Positions 34,056-42,170 of a stretch of DNA of 64,000 nucleotides are shown one piece after another; position 1 is the stretch's first letter, and each line of letters opens with the position of its first letter. The translations under genes and the position numbers were made by a program. The stretch is from DSWT01 sp035373625. Lineage in GTDB: Bacteria > Chloroflexota > Anaerolineae > B4-G1 > SLSP01. Below the pieces are notes generated by a model, which worked only from the letters and a program-made list of their open reading frames with translations, had not been told where the DNA came from and did not search any database. The stretch lies in contig DAOSNS010000019.1 of the NCBI GenBank assembly GCA_035373625.1, positions 14,051 to 78,050 on the forward strand, in the 5' to 3' direction.

Positions 34056-35041
34056 GCTACATGGTGAAGCATGAATTGGCCGGTCGGCGGGTGCTGGTCA
34101 CAGGCGGGGCGGGCTTTATCGGCTCGAATCTGGTGCGCCGCCTGGCTACTGAAGGCGCAGAGATTACGGTATTGGATGATTTCTTCACAGGGCGTTTAGA
34201 GAACCTGCGGGGGATTGATCCCGGCCGTTACCGTCTGGTGCGGGGCAGCGTCACCGATAGCGGCCTGGTGCGGGAGCTGGTCTCGCAGGCAGAACTGGTT
34301 TTTCATTTGGCTGCGCGTAACATTATCGCCTCCACCCGCAACCCCTATGAGGATTTTGAGACCAACATCGGGGGCACGCTAAATGTGCTGTTGGCGGCCC
34401 GCGATTACCGTCCACAACGGGTCGTCTACACATCTTCGGTGTCGGTCTATGGGAATCCGCGCTATCTGCCCATCAACGAGGACGATCGTATCAGCCTGTT
34501 GACCCCTTACGCGGTGAGCAAATTCAGCGGCGAGGGATACTGCCAGGCATTTTACGAAAGTTATGACGTGCCGGTAGTGGTGTTGCGCTATTCGAACGTT
34601 TACGGGTTGTGGCAAGACCCGCAGAACCCCTATTGCGGCGTGGTGGCGAAGTTCATGCAGCGTGCGCAGATGGGGCACCCGCCGGCTATCCATGGTGATG
34701 GTCAGCAGACGCGCGATTTCACCTTCGTTGAAGACGCGGTTGAAGCGACTTTGCTGGCGGCCCTGTCGCCAAAATCCGAAGGGGAAGTTTTCAATGTGGG
34801 TACCGGTGTGGAGACCAGCGTCGAAGTGTTGGCCCGCGCCGTGCTGGATTTGTACGGGCTGGACTCTGCGCCGGTTTACATTGATCGCCGCGACATTGAT
34901 AACATCCGTCGTCGTGTGGTGAATATCGAGAAGGCGCGCCGTGTGCTGCGTTGGGTGCCACAGGTGACCCTGCTCGCGGGGTTACAGCGGACCAAGCAAT
35001 GGCTGGAGACGGTTGAGACGCCTGACCAGGCCACCATGTAG
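34052..35041 (+). CDS. NAD-dependent sugar epimerase/dehydratase
   Basis: 329 aa extended short-chain dehydrogenase. RRVLVTGGAGFIGSNLVRRL (NAD motif GGxGFIG), HLAARNII, TSSVSVYGNP, YAVSKFSGEGY (catalytic YxxxK) and LRYSNVYG. Closest in pattern to UDP-glucose 4-epimerase/RfbB-like enzymes that prepare sugars for surface glycans; the product is not determinable. GTG 34052 overlaps the GT2 stop and has GGGGGTG upstream; ATG 34061 is an alternative. Converges on the next cluster, 8 bp between stops. Confidence 0.9.
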   Translation: MSYMVKHELAGRRVLVTGGAGFIGSNLVRRLATEGAEITVLDDFFTGRLENLRGIDPGRYRLVRGSVTDSGLVRELVSQAELVFHLAARNIIASTRNPYEDFETNIGGTLNVLLAARDYRPQRVVYTSSVSVYGNPRYLPINEDDRISLLTPYAVSKFSGEGYCQAFYESYDVPVVVLRYSNVYGLWQDPQNPYCGVVAKFMQRAQMGHPPAIHGDGQQTRDFTFVEDAVEATLLAALSPKSEGEVFNVGTGVETSVEVLARAVLDLYGLDSAPVYIDRRDIDNIRRRVVNIEKARRVLRWVPQVTLLAGLQRTKQWLETVETPDQATM

Positions 35042-35049
35042 GGGGAGAA

Positions 35050-36327
35050 TCACATCAAGGACGGCACCGATCCCTTCTCCTGTTCCGGCGTCATCAGCCA
35101 GGTGTAAGCCAGATAGATCGCCGTTGCCCATAGCGGTACGCCGATCTGCACTGCAAAGGGCAGGTGCAGGACTTCCAATTGGGCGTAAACCAGCGGCCCG
35201 CCGAACAGAAATGCCAGCCACAGAAGTACGAAGAGCCGACGCCATCCCAGGCGTAAGTCGGGGCGATGTTCCCACAAAAGTAATGCCGGAATGAGCAACA
35301 GGCTCATTTCGTAGATGTTGGCGTGGGGGGTAATCCACATCAGTAGACACATCATCCCGGCGTAGAGCAGGGGCTTCTCTTCGCGGTGACGCGACCAGAA
35401 ACGCACGAAAGCCACGCTGCCGACCCCGATGAAAATCCAACGCATCACCTCTGCTACGCCCGGTAGCCCCGGCAGCAAGAGCAGCCAGAACTCATAGAAC
35501 GTCTGCATATGCCAGAGTTGTCGTCCTGGCCAGTTGGGGATGTCCGGGATGACGGTGAGCGCAAAGTCAATGTAAGTGCGGCTGGCGGCAGGCAATGTCA
35601 CGAAGCACAGCGCGACCAGAATACTTCCCCCTATGGCCAGCCCCAACAGCGCGCGCCAGTCTTGACGCCGACGCAACAGCCACAGGAACCCCAATCCCAG
35701 CAACAGTTGGGGCTTGTAGGCGAGCAGGCTGGCCGTCATCCCGGCCCAAAACGGCCGTTCTCGCGTCCATAGCCGATACGTCAAGGCAAACAGGAACAAG
35801 CTCAGCAGCGAATTCTGGCCGAATGCAATCGCGGCAAAGATTGGAAACCAGGTGAGGCTCCAGGTAAACACCGGTCGGGGTGCCGTGGTCGGCGTGAGCA
35901 GTAATTTCAGGCTCAACCATAAGAGCAACAATCCCAGTAGACTCCACAGGGCAAAGCTCCAGACGTAGGGCAACAAGGCGAAAGGCCAGAAGAGCCATGC
36001 CATAAAGGGGGGCAGAATAAAGCCGTAAAAACCGGATACATCCGGGCCGACAATTTGCACTTCCAGTTCTGCCTGGTAGCGGATATCGTAGAGGCGGGTG
36101 GGGTCGCCATATCGCAAGATATAGCCGGCGGTGTAGTATTGAAGGAAATCCGTGCCGATTACTTGCCCGGCAAGGTCCATAGAACCCGGCCCCAGGATCA
36201 GACTTGCCAGCCATGCCACCCACAGGACGCCGCCAAGCCATTTAGCATAGGCCATTCGGCGGGGGAGCAGCAACGGTGTTAACCAGCGTATCAAAGGGTG
36301 TTGTGTCAGAAGGTCAGGTGTAGACAT
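35050..36327 (-). CDS. GT87/DUF2029 family membrane glycosyltransferase
   Basis: 425 aa, about 10-11 membrane segments. Marks of the family: GTDFLQYYTAGYILRYGDPTRLYD in the first loop, GFYGFILPPFMAWLFWPFALLPY, AIAFGQNSLLSLFLFAL, AGMTASLLAYKPQLLLGLGFL. Members are polyprenyl-phosphate-mannose-dependent mannosyltransferases or of unknown function. Start ATG 36327, 11 bp after the radical SAM stop, without a clear ribosome site; translation is probably coupled. Last gene of a five-gene minus-strand unit. Confidence 0.88.
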   Translation of the reverse strand: MSTPDLLTQHPLIRWLTPLLLPRRMAYAKWLGGVLWVAWLASLILGPGSMDLAGQVIGTDFLQYYTAGYILRYGDPTRLYDIRYQAELEVQIVGPDVSGFYGFILPPFMAWLFWPFALLPYVWSFALWSLLGLLLLWLSLKLLLTPTTAPRPVFTWSLTWFPIFAAIAFGQNSLLSLFLFALTYRLWTRERPFWAGMTASLLAYKPQLLLGLGFLWLLRRRQDWRALLGLAIGGSILVALCFVTLPAASRTYIDFALTVIPDIPNWPGRQLWHMQTFYEFWLLLLPGLPGVAEVMRWIFIGVGSVAFVRFWSRHREEKPLLYAGMMCLLMWITPHANIYEMSLLLIPALLLWEHRPDLRLGWRRLFVLLWLAFLFGGPLVYAQLEVLHLPFAVQIGVPLWATAIYLAYTWLMTPEQEKGSVPSLM

Positions 36328-36338
36328 CGTTTTTCTGG

Positions 36339-37757
36339 CTACAAGCGCAACACTTTCACACCGGCATGGGCTTTGCGTACCAGTTCTCTCAGCGAACGAA
36401 CTCGTGTGAGGCGTTTCCAAACATAACGTGGGCGCAGATAAAATCTTTTATATGCCTGATTCAAAATAGTGATGAGTTCGTCGGTGGAGAGTTCTTGTTC
36501 CCAATAACGGGGCACAAAGTCGGGTGTTGGATTGGCGGCAAACTTTTGCCAGAAGTCCTCCGTGAAAACTCCCTGGGCCAGGCCATCGAAGTATATTTGT
36601 GTGCCCGGAAAAGGGGTCAGGATGGTAATATGCACGTAGTCGGGATCAAGGCGTTCGGCGAACCTGATCGTTTGGAGAATGTCTTCCCGCGTCTCTGTAG
36701 GGGAGCCGATCATAAAGTAGGCCAGTGTTTCTATACCGGCCTGTTTGGTCCATTTGAACACATTTTGCACTTGTGTCAATGTGATGCCTTTGTTCAAGAC
36801 CTTGAGAATTTTTTCTGTGCCGGCTTCTACACCGTAATGGATGCGTTCGCAACCGGCGGCGCGAAGCGTCTTTAGCAGATGTTCATCCACAGTATCTACC
36901 CGCGCGCGAATATCCCATCCGATGTCCAGCTTGCGTTGCTGGATTTCTTCACAGATGCCCAAAACCCGTTTGCGGTCTACCGTAAACGTATCGTCGTAGA
37001 TGAGAAATTCATAAATCCCCATATTGACGCATGCCGCCATTTCGTCCACGACATTTTTGGGGGAACGGGCGCGGAAGCGTTTGCCGAGATGGGGACGGTC
37101 ACAAAAGGCGCAGCGGAACGGGCAGCCGCGGCTGGTAAACATGGTGGTAATGGGATTGCGACGGGCTAATAAAGAAGAGTACTTTTTATACGGCGTTAAA
37201 TGCCGTGCCGGAAAAGGCAGGCTATCCAGGTCTTGGATCAATCCGGCGTATGCGGTTTTGACGATCTGACCCTCATGTCGGAAGACTAAACCGTGAACTT
37301 TCATCAGATCTTCTGGATGGTCTATATGCTGCACTAACTGATGGAAGACTTCCTCCCCTTCGCCTACGACGACAAAATCAACGCCCGGTAAATTTAGCGT
37401 TTCTTCCGGGTACAGGTGTGCGTGTGGTCCCCCTACAACAACCCGTGCGTGAGGCGCGTGAGCCTTCACCACCTGGATAGTGTGAATGACATCCAGCAAT
37501 GTAAAAGTCATCGCCGTCAGACCGACAATATCGGGAGCATATTGCTCGATCCGTTCGGCCAATTGGGCGTAGGACAATTCTTCAACCTGCGCATCAATGA
37601 TGGCGACCTCATGTTCCTGCGCGGCATGGGATTCCAGATACGCGGCCACGTATAATAGCCCCAGGGGAGGATTATGCCCGCGTTCCTCTTCTATGATGGC
37701 CGGGTTGTTTCCAATGAGTTCTTGTTCGCTGGGTGGATTGATCAACAGGACTTTCAT
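36339..37757 (-). CDS. B12-binding domain radical SAM protein
   Basis: 472 aa. N-terminal cobalamin-binding-like domain (about 1-160; MKVLLINPPSEQELIGNNP, GLTAMTFTL, VVVGGPHAHLYPEETL, VVGEGEEVF), then the radical SAM core with CPFRCAFCD (the three cluster cysteines; CxxxCxxC) and DDTFTVDRKRVLGICEEI, GVEAGTEKIL. Such proteins methylate or rearrange unactivated carbons in lipids and secondary metabolites; a lipid or glycan substrate is suggested by the glycosyltransferase neighbours. GGGAGCG precedes ATG 37757, 2 bp from the methyltransferase stop. Confidence 0.93.
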   Translation of the reverse strand: MKVLLINPPSEQELIGNNPAIIEEERGHNPPLGLLYVAAYLESHAAQEHEVAIIDAQVEELSYAQLAERIEQYAPDIVGLTAMTFTLLDVIHTIQVVKAHAPHARVVVGGPHAHLYPEETLNLPGVDFVVVGEGEEVFHQLVQHIDHPEDLMKVHGLVFRHEGQIVKTAYAGLIQDLDSLPFPARHLTPYKKYSSLLARRNPITTMFTSRGCPFRCAFCDRPHLGKRFRARSPKNVVDEMAACVNMGIYEFLIYDDTFTVDRKRVLGICEEIQQRKLDIGWDIRARVDTVDEHLLKTLRAAGCERIHYGVEAGTEKILKVLNKGITLTQVQNVFKWTKQAGIETLAYFMIGSPTETREDILQTIRFAERLDPDYVHITILTPFPGTQIYFDGLAQGVFTEDFWQKFAANPTPDFVPRYWEQELSTDELITILNQAYKRFYLRPRYVWKRLTRVRSLRELVRKAHAGVKVLRL

Positions 37758-37759
37758 TA

Positions 37760-38449
37760 TTATTCGCTCCCTTTTGCAAGTTCTTGGTATTTGCGTCCAA
37801 CCACCAGTTGATTCGCCATGATCAACTGAAGTCCCCATGGCCCCAGAATCTTCTCTATGGTTTTCTCTGCCGGAAAGCCGATGGGTGAAAACATGAACTT
37901 ACACGCTTCTACGATCTCGAAACCATGCGTTGTCACACGCGCGGAGAGTTCCTTGAGCGTAAAAGTCTGCCCATGTTGGGCGTCCTTCAGGATTCCCAAG
38001 ATTGCGGCGAGCCGATCCATCAAGGGATTGGGTGTCGTCAACACGAGCAATCCGCCGGGCCGCAGCACTCGCCGACATTCGCGCAGCAGGCCATCTGCAT
38101 CGGGCACATGTTCGATGACCGCCGTGGCGATGACGGCATCCGCTGTCCGGCTACGCACCGGTAGGGCCAGAGCGTCCCCTTGCGCTTTTCGTATTCCTTC
38201 AAGGGTAATTGCCTTCAAGAGCGGCAAGCTGTAATCAATGCCGAGGAATGTCAGTGACCCCAGACGTTGGCGCAATTCGGCCAACATTAACCCATCTGCT
38301 GTGCCGACATCCACAATCGTATGCAGAGGCCCGCTGTTATAACGGCGCAGCACCCGCTCTACCTCGTCGGTGCGTCGTCGCAAACGGTAGATAAACTGCC
38401 GTTTGCGACGGCGGCCCTCGAAATAGTCAATGTCGTAGACGCCCGTCAC
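37760..38449 (-). CDS. SAM-dependent methyltransferase (class I)
   Basis: 229 aa. Motif I TIVDVGTADGLMLAEL, acidic loop FLGIDYS, DALALPV, DAVIATAVIEHV and LLRECRRVLRPGGLLVLTTP. A type-11-like methyltransferase; the target is unknown. GTG start at 38449 overlaps the GT2 stop (GTGA). Tightly coupled to the radical SAM gene (2-bp gap), which suggests they act on the same molecule. Confidence 0.9.
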   Translation of the reverse strand: MTGVYDIDYFEGRRRKRQFIYRLRRRTDEVERVLRRYNSGPLHTIVDVGTADGLMLAELRQRLGSLTFLGIDYSLPLLKAITLEGIRKAQGDALALPVRSRTADAVIATAVIEHVPDADGLLRECRRVLRPGGLLVLTTPNPLMDRLAAILGILKDAQHGQTFTLKELSARVTTHGFEIVEACKFMFSPIGFPAEKTIEKILGPWGLQLIMANQLVVGRKYQELAKGSE

Positions 38450-39366
38450 TCCTTTTCCCCCCGATAATAATTCGGCAGGCGTCGGTCAATAAGCTCCGCA
38501 AGCATGCCCACCACGGCTATCTGGACCGCTGCCATAACGATCACCACCGTACTTACATCCGCCAGGCGCTTCAGCACCGCCCAACTGAAAACACCCCATA
38601 ACAATCCCAGGAACAGCAGGAAGCCGCTCAACGGCAGGAAAATTTTGAGCGGTGCGAAGTAAAGCGCCATCCGCAGAATCAAATTGACAAAGTTCAGCGT
38701 GTCGCGCAGGGGTCTGATTTTCGATTTTCCTGTCCGCGTCATATAGTTGATGGGAACGTAAGCGACATTGTAATCGTTGGTCAACATCCCCAACGTGAGG
38801 GTGGTGGTGAAAGAGAAACCATTGGGGAGCATATTGAAAAACCGCAAGGCGACCGCACGTTTGAAAACCCGCAACCCGGAGTTGATGTCGGGGATGGGCT
38901 GCCCGGCGATCACCTCGGCGAGTTTTCCGATGATCCATTTGGCCGGTTTGCGTATCCAGGGAATCGCTACCTCAGCACCTGTGCGAGCGCCGACAACCAT
39001 ATCATATTCGCCGGCATGGAATTGTGCTACAAGCTCAGGAATACGTTCGTTGGGATAGGTGCCATCGGCGTCGGTGATGCCGACGAGATCGTAGCGCGCC
39101 TGACGTATGGCCGTTTTCAAGGCCGCGCCGTAGCCCAGGTTGCGTTTGTGGGTGATCAGGCGCACATCGGGATACCGCCGAACAACCGCCGCTGTGTCAT
39201 CTTGCGATCCGTCGTCCACAACAATAATCTCGTAGGCGAAGGGTGCGTCTGCCAGCACGCCGCGCAATTGTTCCAACACCGGCCCAATCCCCAATTCTTC
39301 ATTGTAGGCTGGAATCACTACGGATACGGCAAGGGGCATTTTGTCCTGTGCTTGATTTTCCAACAT
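38446..39366 (-). CDS. Glycosyltransferase family 2 with C-terminal membrane segments
   Basis: 306 aa. VSVVIPAYNEELGIGPVLEQL, VVDDGSQDDT, TDADGTYPNE (DxD metal site), then PDINSGLRVFKR, and two hydrophobic segments near the C-terminus (about 235-262 and 270-293). Layout of undecaprenyl/dolichyl-phosphate glycosyltransferases (GtrB/ArnC group), which make lipid-linked sugars for GT-C enzymes such as those encoded nearby. GGAG precedes ATG 39366. Confidence 0.93.
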   Translation of the reverse strand: MLENQAQDKMPLAVSVVIPAYNEELGIGPVLEQLRGVLADAPFAYEIIVVDDGSQDDTAAVVRRYPDVRLITHKRNLGYGAALKTAIRQARYDLVGITDADGTYPNERIPELVAQFHAGEYDMVVGARTGAEVAIPWIRKPAKWIIGKLAEVIAGQPIPDINSGLRVFKRAVALRFFNMLPNGFSFTTTLTLGMLTNDYNVAYVPINYMTRTGKSKIRPLRDTLNFVNLILRMALYFAPLKIFLPLSGFLLFLGLLWGVFSWAVLKRLADVSTVVIVMAAVQIAVVGMLAELIDRRLPNYYRGEKE

Positions 39367-39369
39367 AGT

Positions 39370-39425
39370 GCTCCATTGAAAAACTGTTTGAACGTTGGAA
39401 TGTTATTCTCTTCCAACTGCTGGTG
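39370..39425. repeat. Dispersed GTTTGAACGTTGGAATGTT-like repeat
   Basis: GTTTGAACGTTGGAATGTT and TCTTCCAAC around 39385-39420, just upstream of the GT2 gene. Similar words occur at 15138-15156 (GTTTGAACGTTTGAATGTC), 42140-42170 (GTTGGAACACTTGAATGTT) and 11829-11845. A low-copy intergenic repeat, possibly related to the AACGGATT elements. Confidence 0.5.
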
Positions 39426-39511
39426 AGTGCCGCTCAATGGCGAATTCCCTTTGGAATCAAGGCGTGTAAGATTTTACACCCTGATTATACACCATTCGTA
39501 CCGGTCAGGGC

Positions 39512-41038
39512 TTATTTTGTGCGCGTCAAAATCACACTTGCCTCATCTCGATAGACTTCCTCCCACCGGTCGGATTGTTGTGCCGCCGCAATCAGCTGGG
39601 ATTGTGCTTGTGGGCTAAGCATCAGGGTGCGTATCTGGTATGCTTCAAGCCGTTCTTCCCATCCGGGCGCGGCGGTGGAGATGCGCAGGTAATCCAGCCA
39701 TAGCTCGGCGGGATAGAGTTCAATGCGCGGGTCTATGAAAACCGGATACTGCGGCTGGGCTGCCCAGATGAGGTAGCTGCCAAACGCCATATCGTGAAAC
39801 AACGGCCCCGGCAAGTGGGCTTGGAACAGAAACTCCGTCGCCGCGACGGGCGTCTCTGCCGAAAGGACCCCGGCCTTCTCCGGTGGCAGCGGCCACCAGG
39901 ATTTGAACCACGGCAGGGAAAGCAGCGCCCCTAACAACACAATCCCTGCCAGAAGGCTGTTTAAGGTGTAGGGAGTCATTCCGCCCTTTTGATTTTGATT
40001 CGCCGATTTGCTGACTCGCCGGTTCTCCGACTCTCCGATTGGCTGATTCACCGACTCACCGATTAGCCTCACGTGTTCTGCCAGCACCGGCCCCATCACT
40101 AACCCGAACCAAATGACGCCGCGCAGCGTTTTCAATCCCAGGGTACCGAAACCCAGGAAAGCGAGCAGTTGGGAGGGGGTGGGACGCTTTGGCGAAAGCG
40201 CCAGGATTGTCGCGCTGACGAGCAGTCCTGCCAGGAACAATGTCCCCCCCAGAGTGTCGAACGTCGGCGCAGCCCATTCTACCACCAGGTTTTGAATAAC
40301 CGGATTGCTTGTCATTGCAGTGACATAATGTACGATCCCGATACCGCGCGGGTTGAACAAACAGGCCAGGGCCGCGGCGCTTGCTGCGATGACCGGCGCA
40401 CGCAACGCCTGCCACCGCCGGGTATGTAAAACATTCCATGTTTCCTCGGCGCCCCACAGTCCGATGAGCACTAACCCCAGGGGAAAGGTGCCGTGGCTAT
40501 TGACCCAGAGCAACATCCCGACGGGGAAAATCAGCAACAGCCATGCACGTGGGCGGCTACGATAGGCGTGTATAGCGTTTAAGAACAACGCCGCGATGAA
40601 GAAGGCGAGCGTCTGCGGACGCACGTTCCAATCGTTGATGCCCAGCGCGGCCGCAAAAAAGGTACCGAAAGCCGCGCTGCGCCACCCGCCGGAGCATCGC
40701 AAAGCCAGCCGCAATATCAGGGCATAGGTGGCGGTCACAAGGAGGCTCTGGAAGAAAATGACCAGTGGCGCGCTGCCGAGGTGATAGAGCTGATACAATG
40801 TCCATTCCATCAGCCAGAAAGTTTGATAAGCGGGGTAGGGGGTGCCGCGCATTGTCTGCGAGTAAGCGTCTACCTGGGGGATGTGTCCCGTGCGCGCTAT
40901 CTCGCGCCCGGCGGCAATGTGCCACCAGAAGTCGTGAGGGCGGATGGGGTGGGTGTTGACGAAGATAAAAATCCCCGCGATGATTACCAGCCCCCAGAGG
41001 TGCTCGATGGAGATAGGCAAAAATGACCTGGTTTTCAT
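39512..41038 (-). CDS. Multi-pass membrane protein, GT-C-like (paralogue of 30378-31907), with repeat-encoded loop
   Basis: 508 aa, about 10-12 hydrophobic segments. Shares PHDFWWHIAAGRE, NVRPQTL, MLLWVNSHGTFPLGLVL, FNPRGIGIVHYV, MAFGSYLIWAAQPQYPVFIDPRIELYP with the 509-aa protein at 30378, although the two lie in facing operons. Odd feature: residues about 324-348 (IGESVNQPIGESENRRVSK...) are encoded by a 72-bp 8-bp-period array (39996-40067). They fall in a loop after the HVRL helix, and the paralogue has a different, non-repetitive loop at this point. First gene of the five-gene minus-strand cluster. Start ATG 41038. Confidence 0.78.
   Translation of the reverse strand: MKTRSFLPISIEHLWGLVIIAGIFIFVNTHPIRPHDFWWHIAAGREIARTGHIPQVDAYSQTMRGTPYPAYQTFWLMEWTLYQLYHLGSAPLVIFFQSLLVTATYALILRLALRCSGGWRSAAFGTFFAAALGINDWNVRPQTLAFFIAALFLNAIHAYRSRPRAWLLLIFPVGMLLWVNSHGTFPLGLVLIGLWGAEETWNVLHTRRWQALRAPVIAASAAALACLFNPRGIGIVHYVTAMTSNPVIQNLVVEWAAPTFDTLGGTLFLAGLLVSATILALSPKRPTPSQLLAFLGFGTLGLKTLRGVIWFGLVMGPVLAEHVRLIGESVNQPIGESENRRVSKSANQNQKGGMTPYTLNSLLAGIVLLGALLSLPWFKSWWPLPPEKAGVLSAETPVAATEFLFQAHLPGPLFHDMAFGSYLIWAAQPQYPVFIDPRIELYPAELWLDYLRISTAAPGWEERLEAYQIRTLMLSPQAQSQLIAAAQQSDRWEEVYRDEASVILTRTK
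39996..40067. repeat. 8-bp-period degenerate array, nine units, in frame
   Basis: Nine 8-bp units of the form YGAYTSNC (tgattcgc, cgatttgc, tgactcgc, cggttctc, cgactctc, cgattggc, tgattcac, cgactcac, cgattagc). 72 bp equals 24 codons, so the reading frame of the membrane protein is kept. Confidence 0.85.
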
Positions 41039-41163
41039 AGCTTCATAGTGAAGTGTCGGCGCAGGCCGATACCCGGCACAAAGCATCCGGCGAGGATGGT
41101 TTCAATCGGCCTGACGGACAACGGTATGACAAATGATACAGAAAAGATAGTACTTATTTCCCA

Positions 41164-41191
41164 TTGCTAGAATTCGGTAAGAATGTATAAT
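41164..41191 (+). promoter_or_regulatory. Putative sigma70 promoter on the plus strand
   Basis: TTGCTA (41164-41169), 16-bp spacer, TATAAT (41186-41191, perfect -10). Points toward two hairpins at 41201-41288, away from the membrane protein gene. Confidence 0.5.
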
Positions 41192-41197
41192 ATGGTT

Positions 41198-41293
41198 AAC
41201 ATTTAGTAAGGAGCCCCGCCCTCCTTGCTAAATGAGATTGGTTACCCTCCTTTCGTAGAGACACGCCCCTGCCCAGGGGCGTGTCTCTGTTTT
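41198..41293 (+). ncRNA. Candidate small structured RNA
   Basis: Directly after the promoter-like boxes come hairpin 1, ATTTAGTAAGGAG / CTCCTTGCTAAAT (41201-41233, one mismatch), and hairpin 2, AGAGACACGCCCCTG / CAGGGGCGTGTCTCT (41257-41288, 15 bp perfect), followed by GTTTT. No coding frame is present, and the flanking genes are both on the minus strand. Prediction from layout only; it may instead be terminator/REP material of the zinc-ribbon gene. Confidence 0.4.
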
Positions 41294-41301
41294 GGGGGCT
41301 T

Positions 41302-41997
41302 CTATGCGACGAGCAATCGCCGACAACCATCGCAGTAGGCTTCCTCGCCGTTTTTGACTTTGCGCTGCGTGGGCTTCAGGACTTCTACCCCGCACATGCT
41401 ACAGATTTCGCCGTTCAAACGCGCCACAGGGATGCCACCGGTGCGACTATGCAGATAATGATAGGTATCGAGGATGTTCGACGGGATGCGTTCCTGAACG
41501 TGTTGGGCTTCTTGGCGTAGTACTTGTTCGCGTGCTTGTAGGGTATCCCGTTCGGCGGTGAGGGCTTGACAGAGCACTGCGCGCCGGGCGCTGACCTCTT
41601 GCAGATGGGTTGCTGCGGTGGTGGCGTCGGTGTCGGCCTCTTCGCGGGCGACCATAGCTTCGAGCAGGTCATCCTCAAGTTTGGCGATTCGGCGGCGCAG
41701 GGATTGCGACTTGGCCTGCAAGTCTTCCAGTTGGCGGGGATTGGTGACGCTGCCGTCGTAGAGACGCCGCTCGGTCTGCTGGAGATCGGTCTGCACCCTT
41801 TGTAACTCGAACTCGATGTCTTTCTGCGTTTTGTTGGCGGTGTGTGCCGCCTGCGCCGTTTGTTCGGCACGTTGACGCGCCTGCGATAGCTCGGATTCGT
41901 CGTGGAGGATGGCCGCGATCTCGGTCAGCCGGCGGTTGATCTGTTGTAATTCCAGATCAATTTCTTGAAAGCGTAATAGCGCGTCTGTCCAGGGCAT
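41302..41997 (-). CDS. C4-type zinc ribbon coiled-coil protein
   Basis: 231 aa. Long coiled-coil (about residues 10-175, rich in Gln/Glu/Arg/Ala heptads) then a C-terminal zinc ribbon with CSMCGVEV and CDGCRR. This is the CT398/DUF164-like zinc-ribbon family, whose cellular role is not settled (proposed partners include secretion or flagellar/sigma factors). GAGGAGGG precedes ATG 41997. Preceded by a 137-bp intergenic stretch carrying CGCAGAG-type repeat DNA. Confidence 0.9.
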   Translation of the reverse strand: MPWTDALLRFQEIDLELQQINRRLTEIAAILHDESELSQARQRAEQTAQAAHTANKTQKDIEFELQRVQTDLQQTERRLYDGSVTNPRQLEDLQAKSQSLRRRIAKLEDDLLEAMVAREEADTDATTAATHLQEVSARRAVLCQALTAERDTLQAREQVLRQEAQHVQERIPSNILDTYHYLHSRTGGIPVARLNGEICSMCGVEVLKPTQRKVKNGEEAYCDGCRRLLVA

Positions 41998-42009
41998 GCA
42001 TCCCTCCTC

Positions 42010-42170
42010 AATACAAGTGGCCACAGAGGACACGGAGTTTGCACGGAAGTAAATGAAATACTCTGCGTTCCCCGTGTGCTCTGCGGTGAAATCTTTATTA
42101 TCGGGGCTGTACCGCAGGTTCAGTTACGCCCCTTAAAAAGGTGTTGGAACACTTGAATGTTGGGACGTTA
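42010..42170. repeat. Extragenic CGCAGAG-type element and GTTGGAACACTTGAATGTT repeat
   Basis: CCACAGAGGACACGG ... CCGTGTGCTCTGCGGTG (about 42012-42092) is an inverted element with the same wording as those at 7.3 and 13.1 kb. It is followed at 42140-42170 by the GTTTGAACGTT-like repeat. No gene is seen here. Confidence 0.55.
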
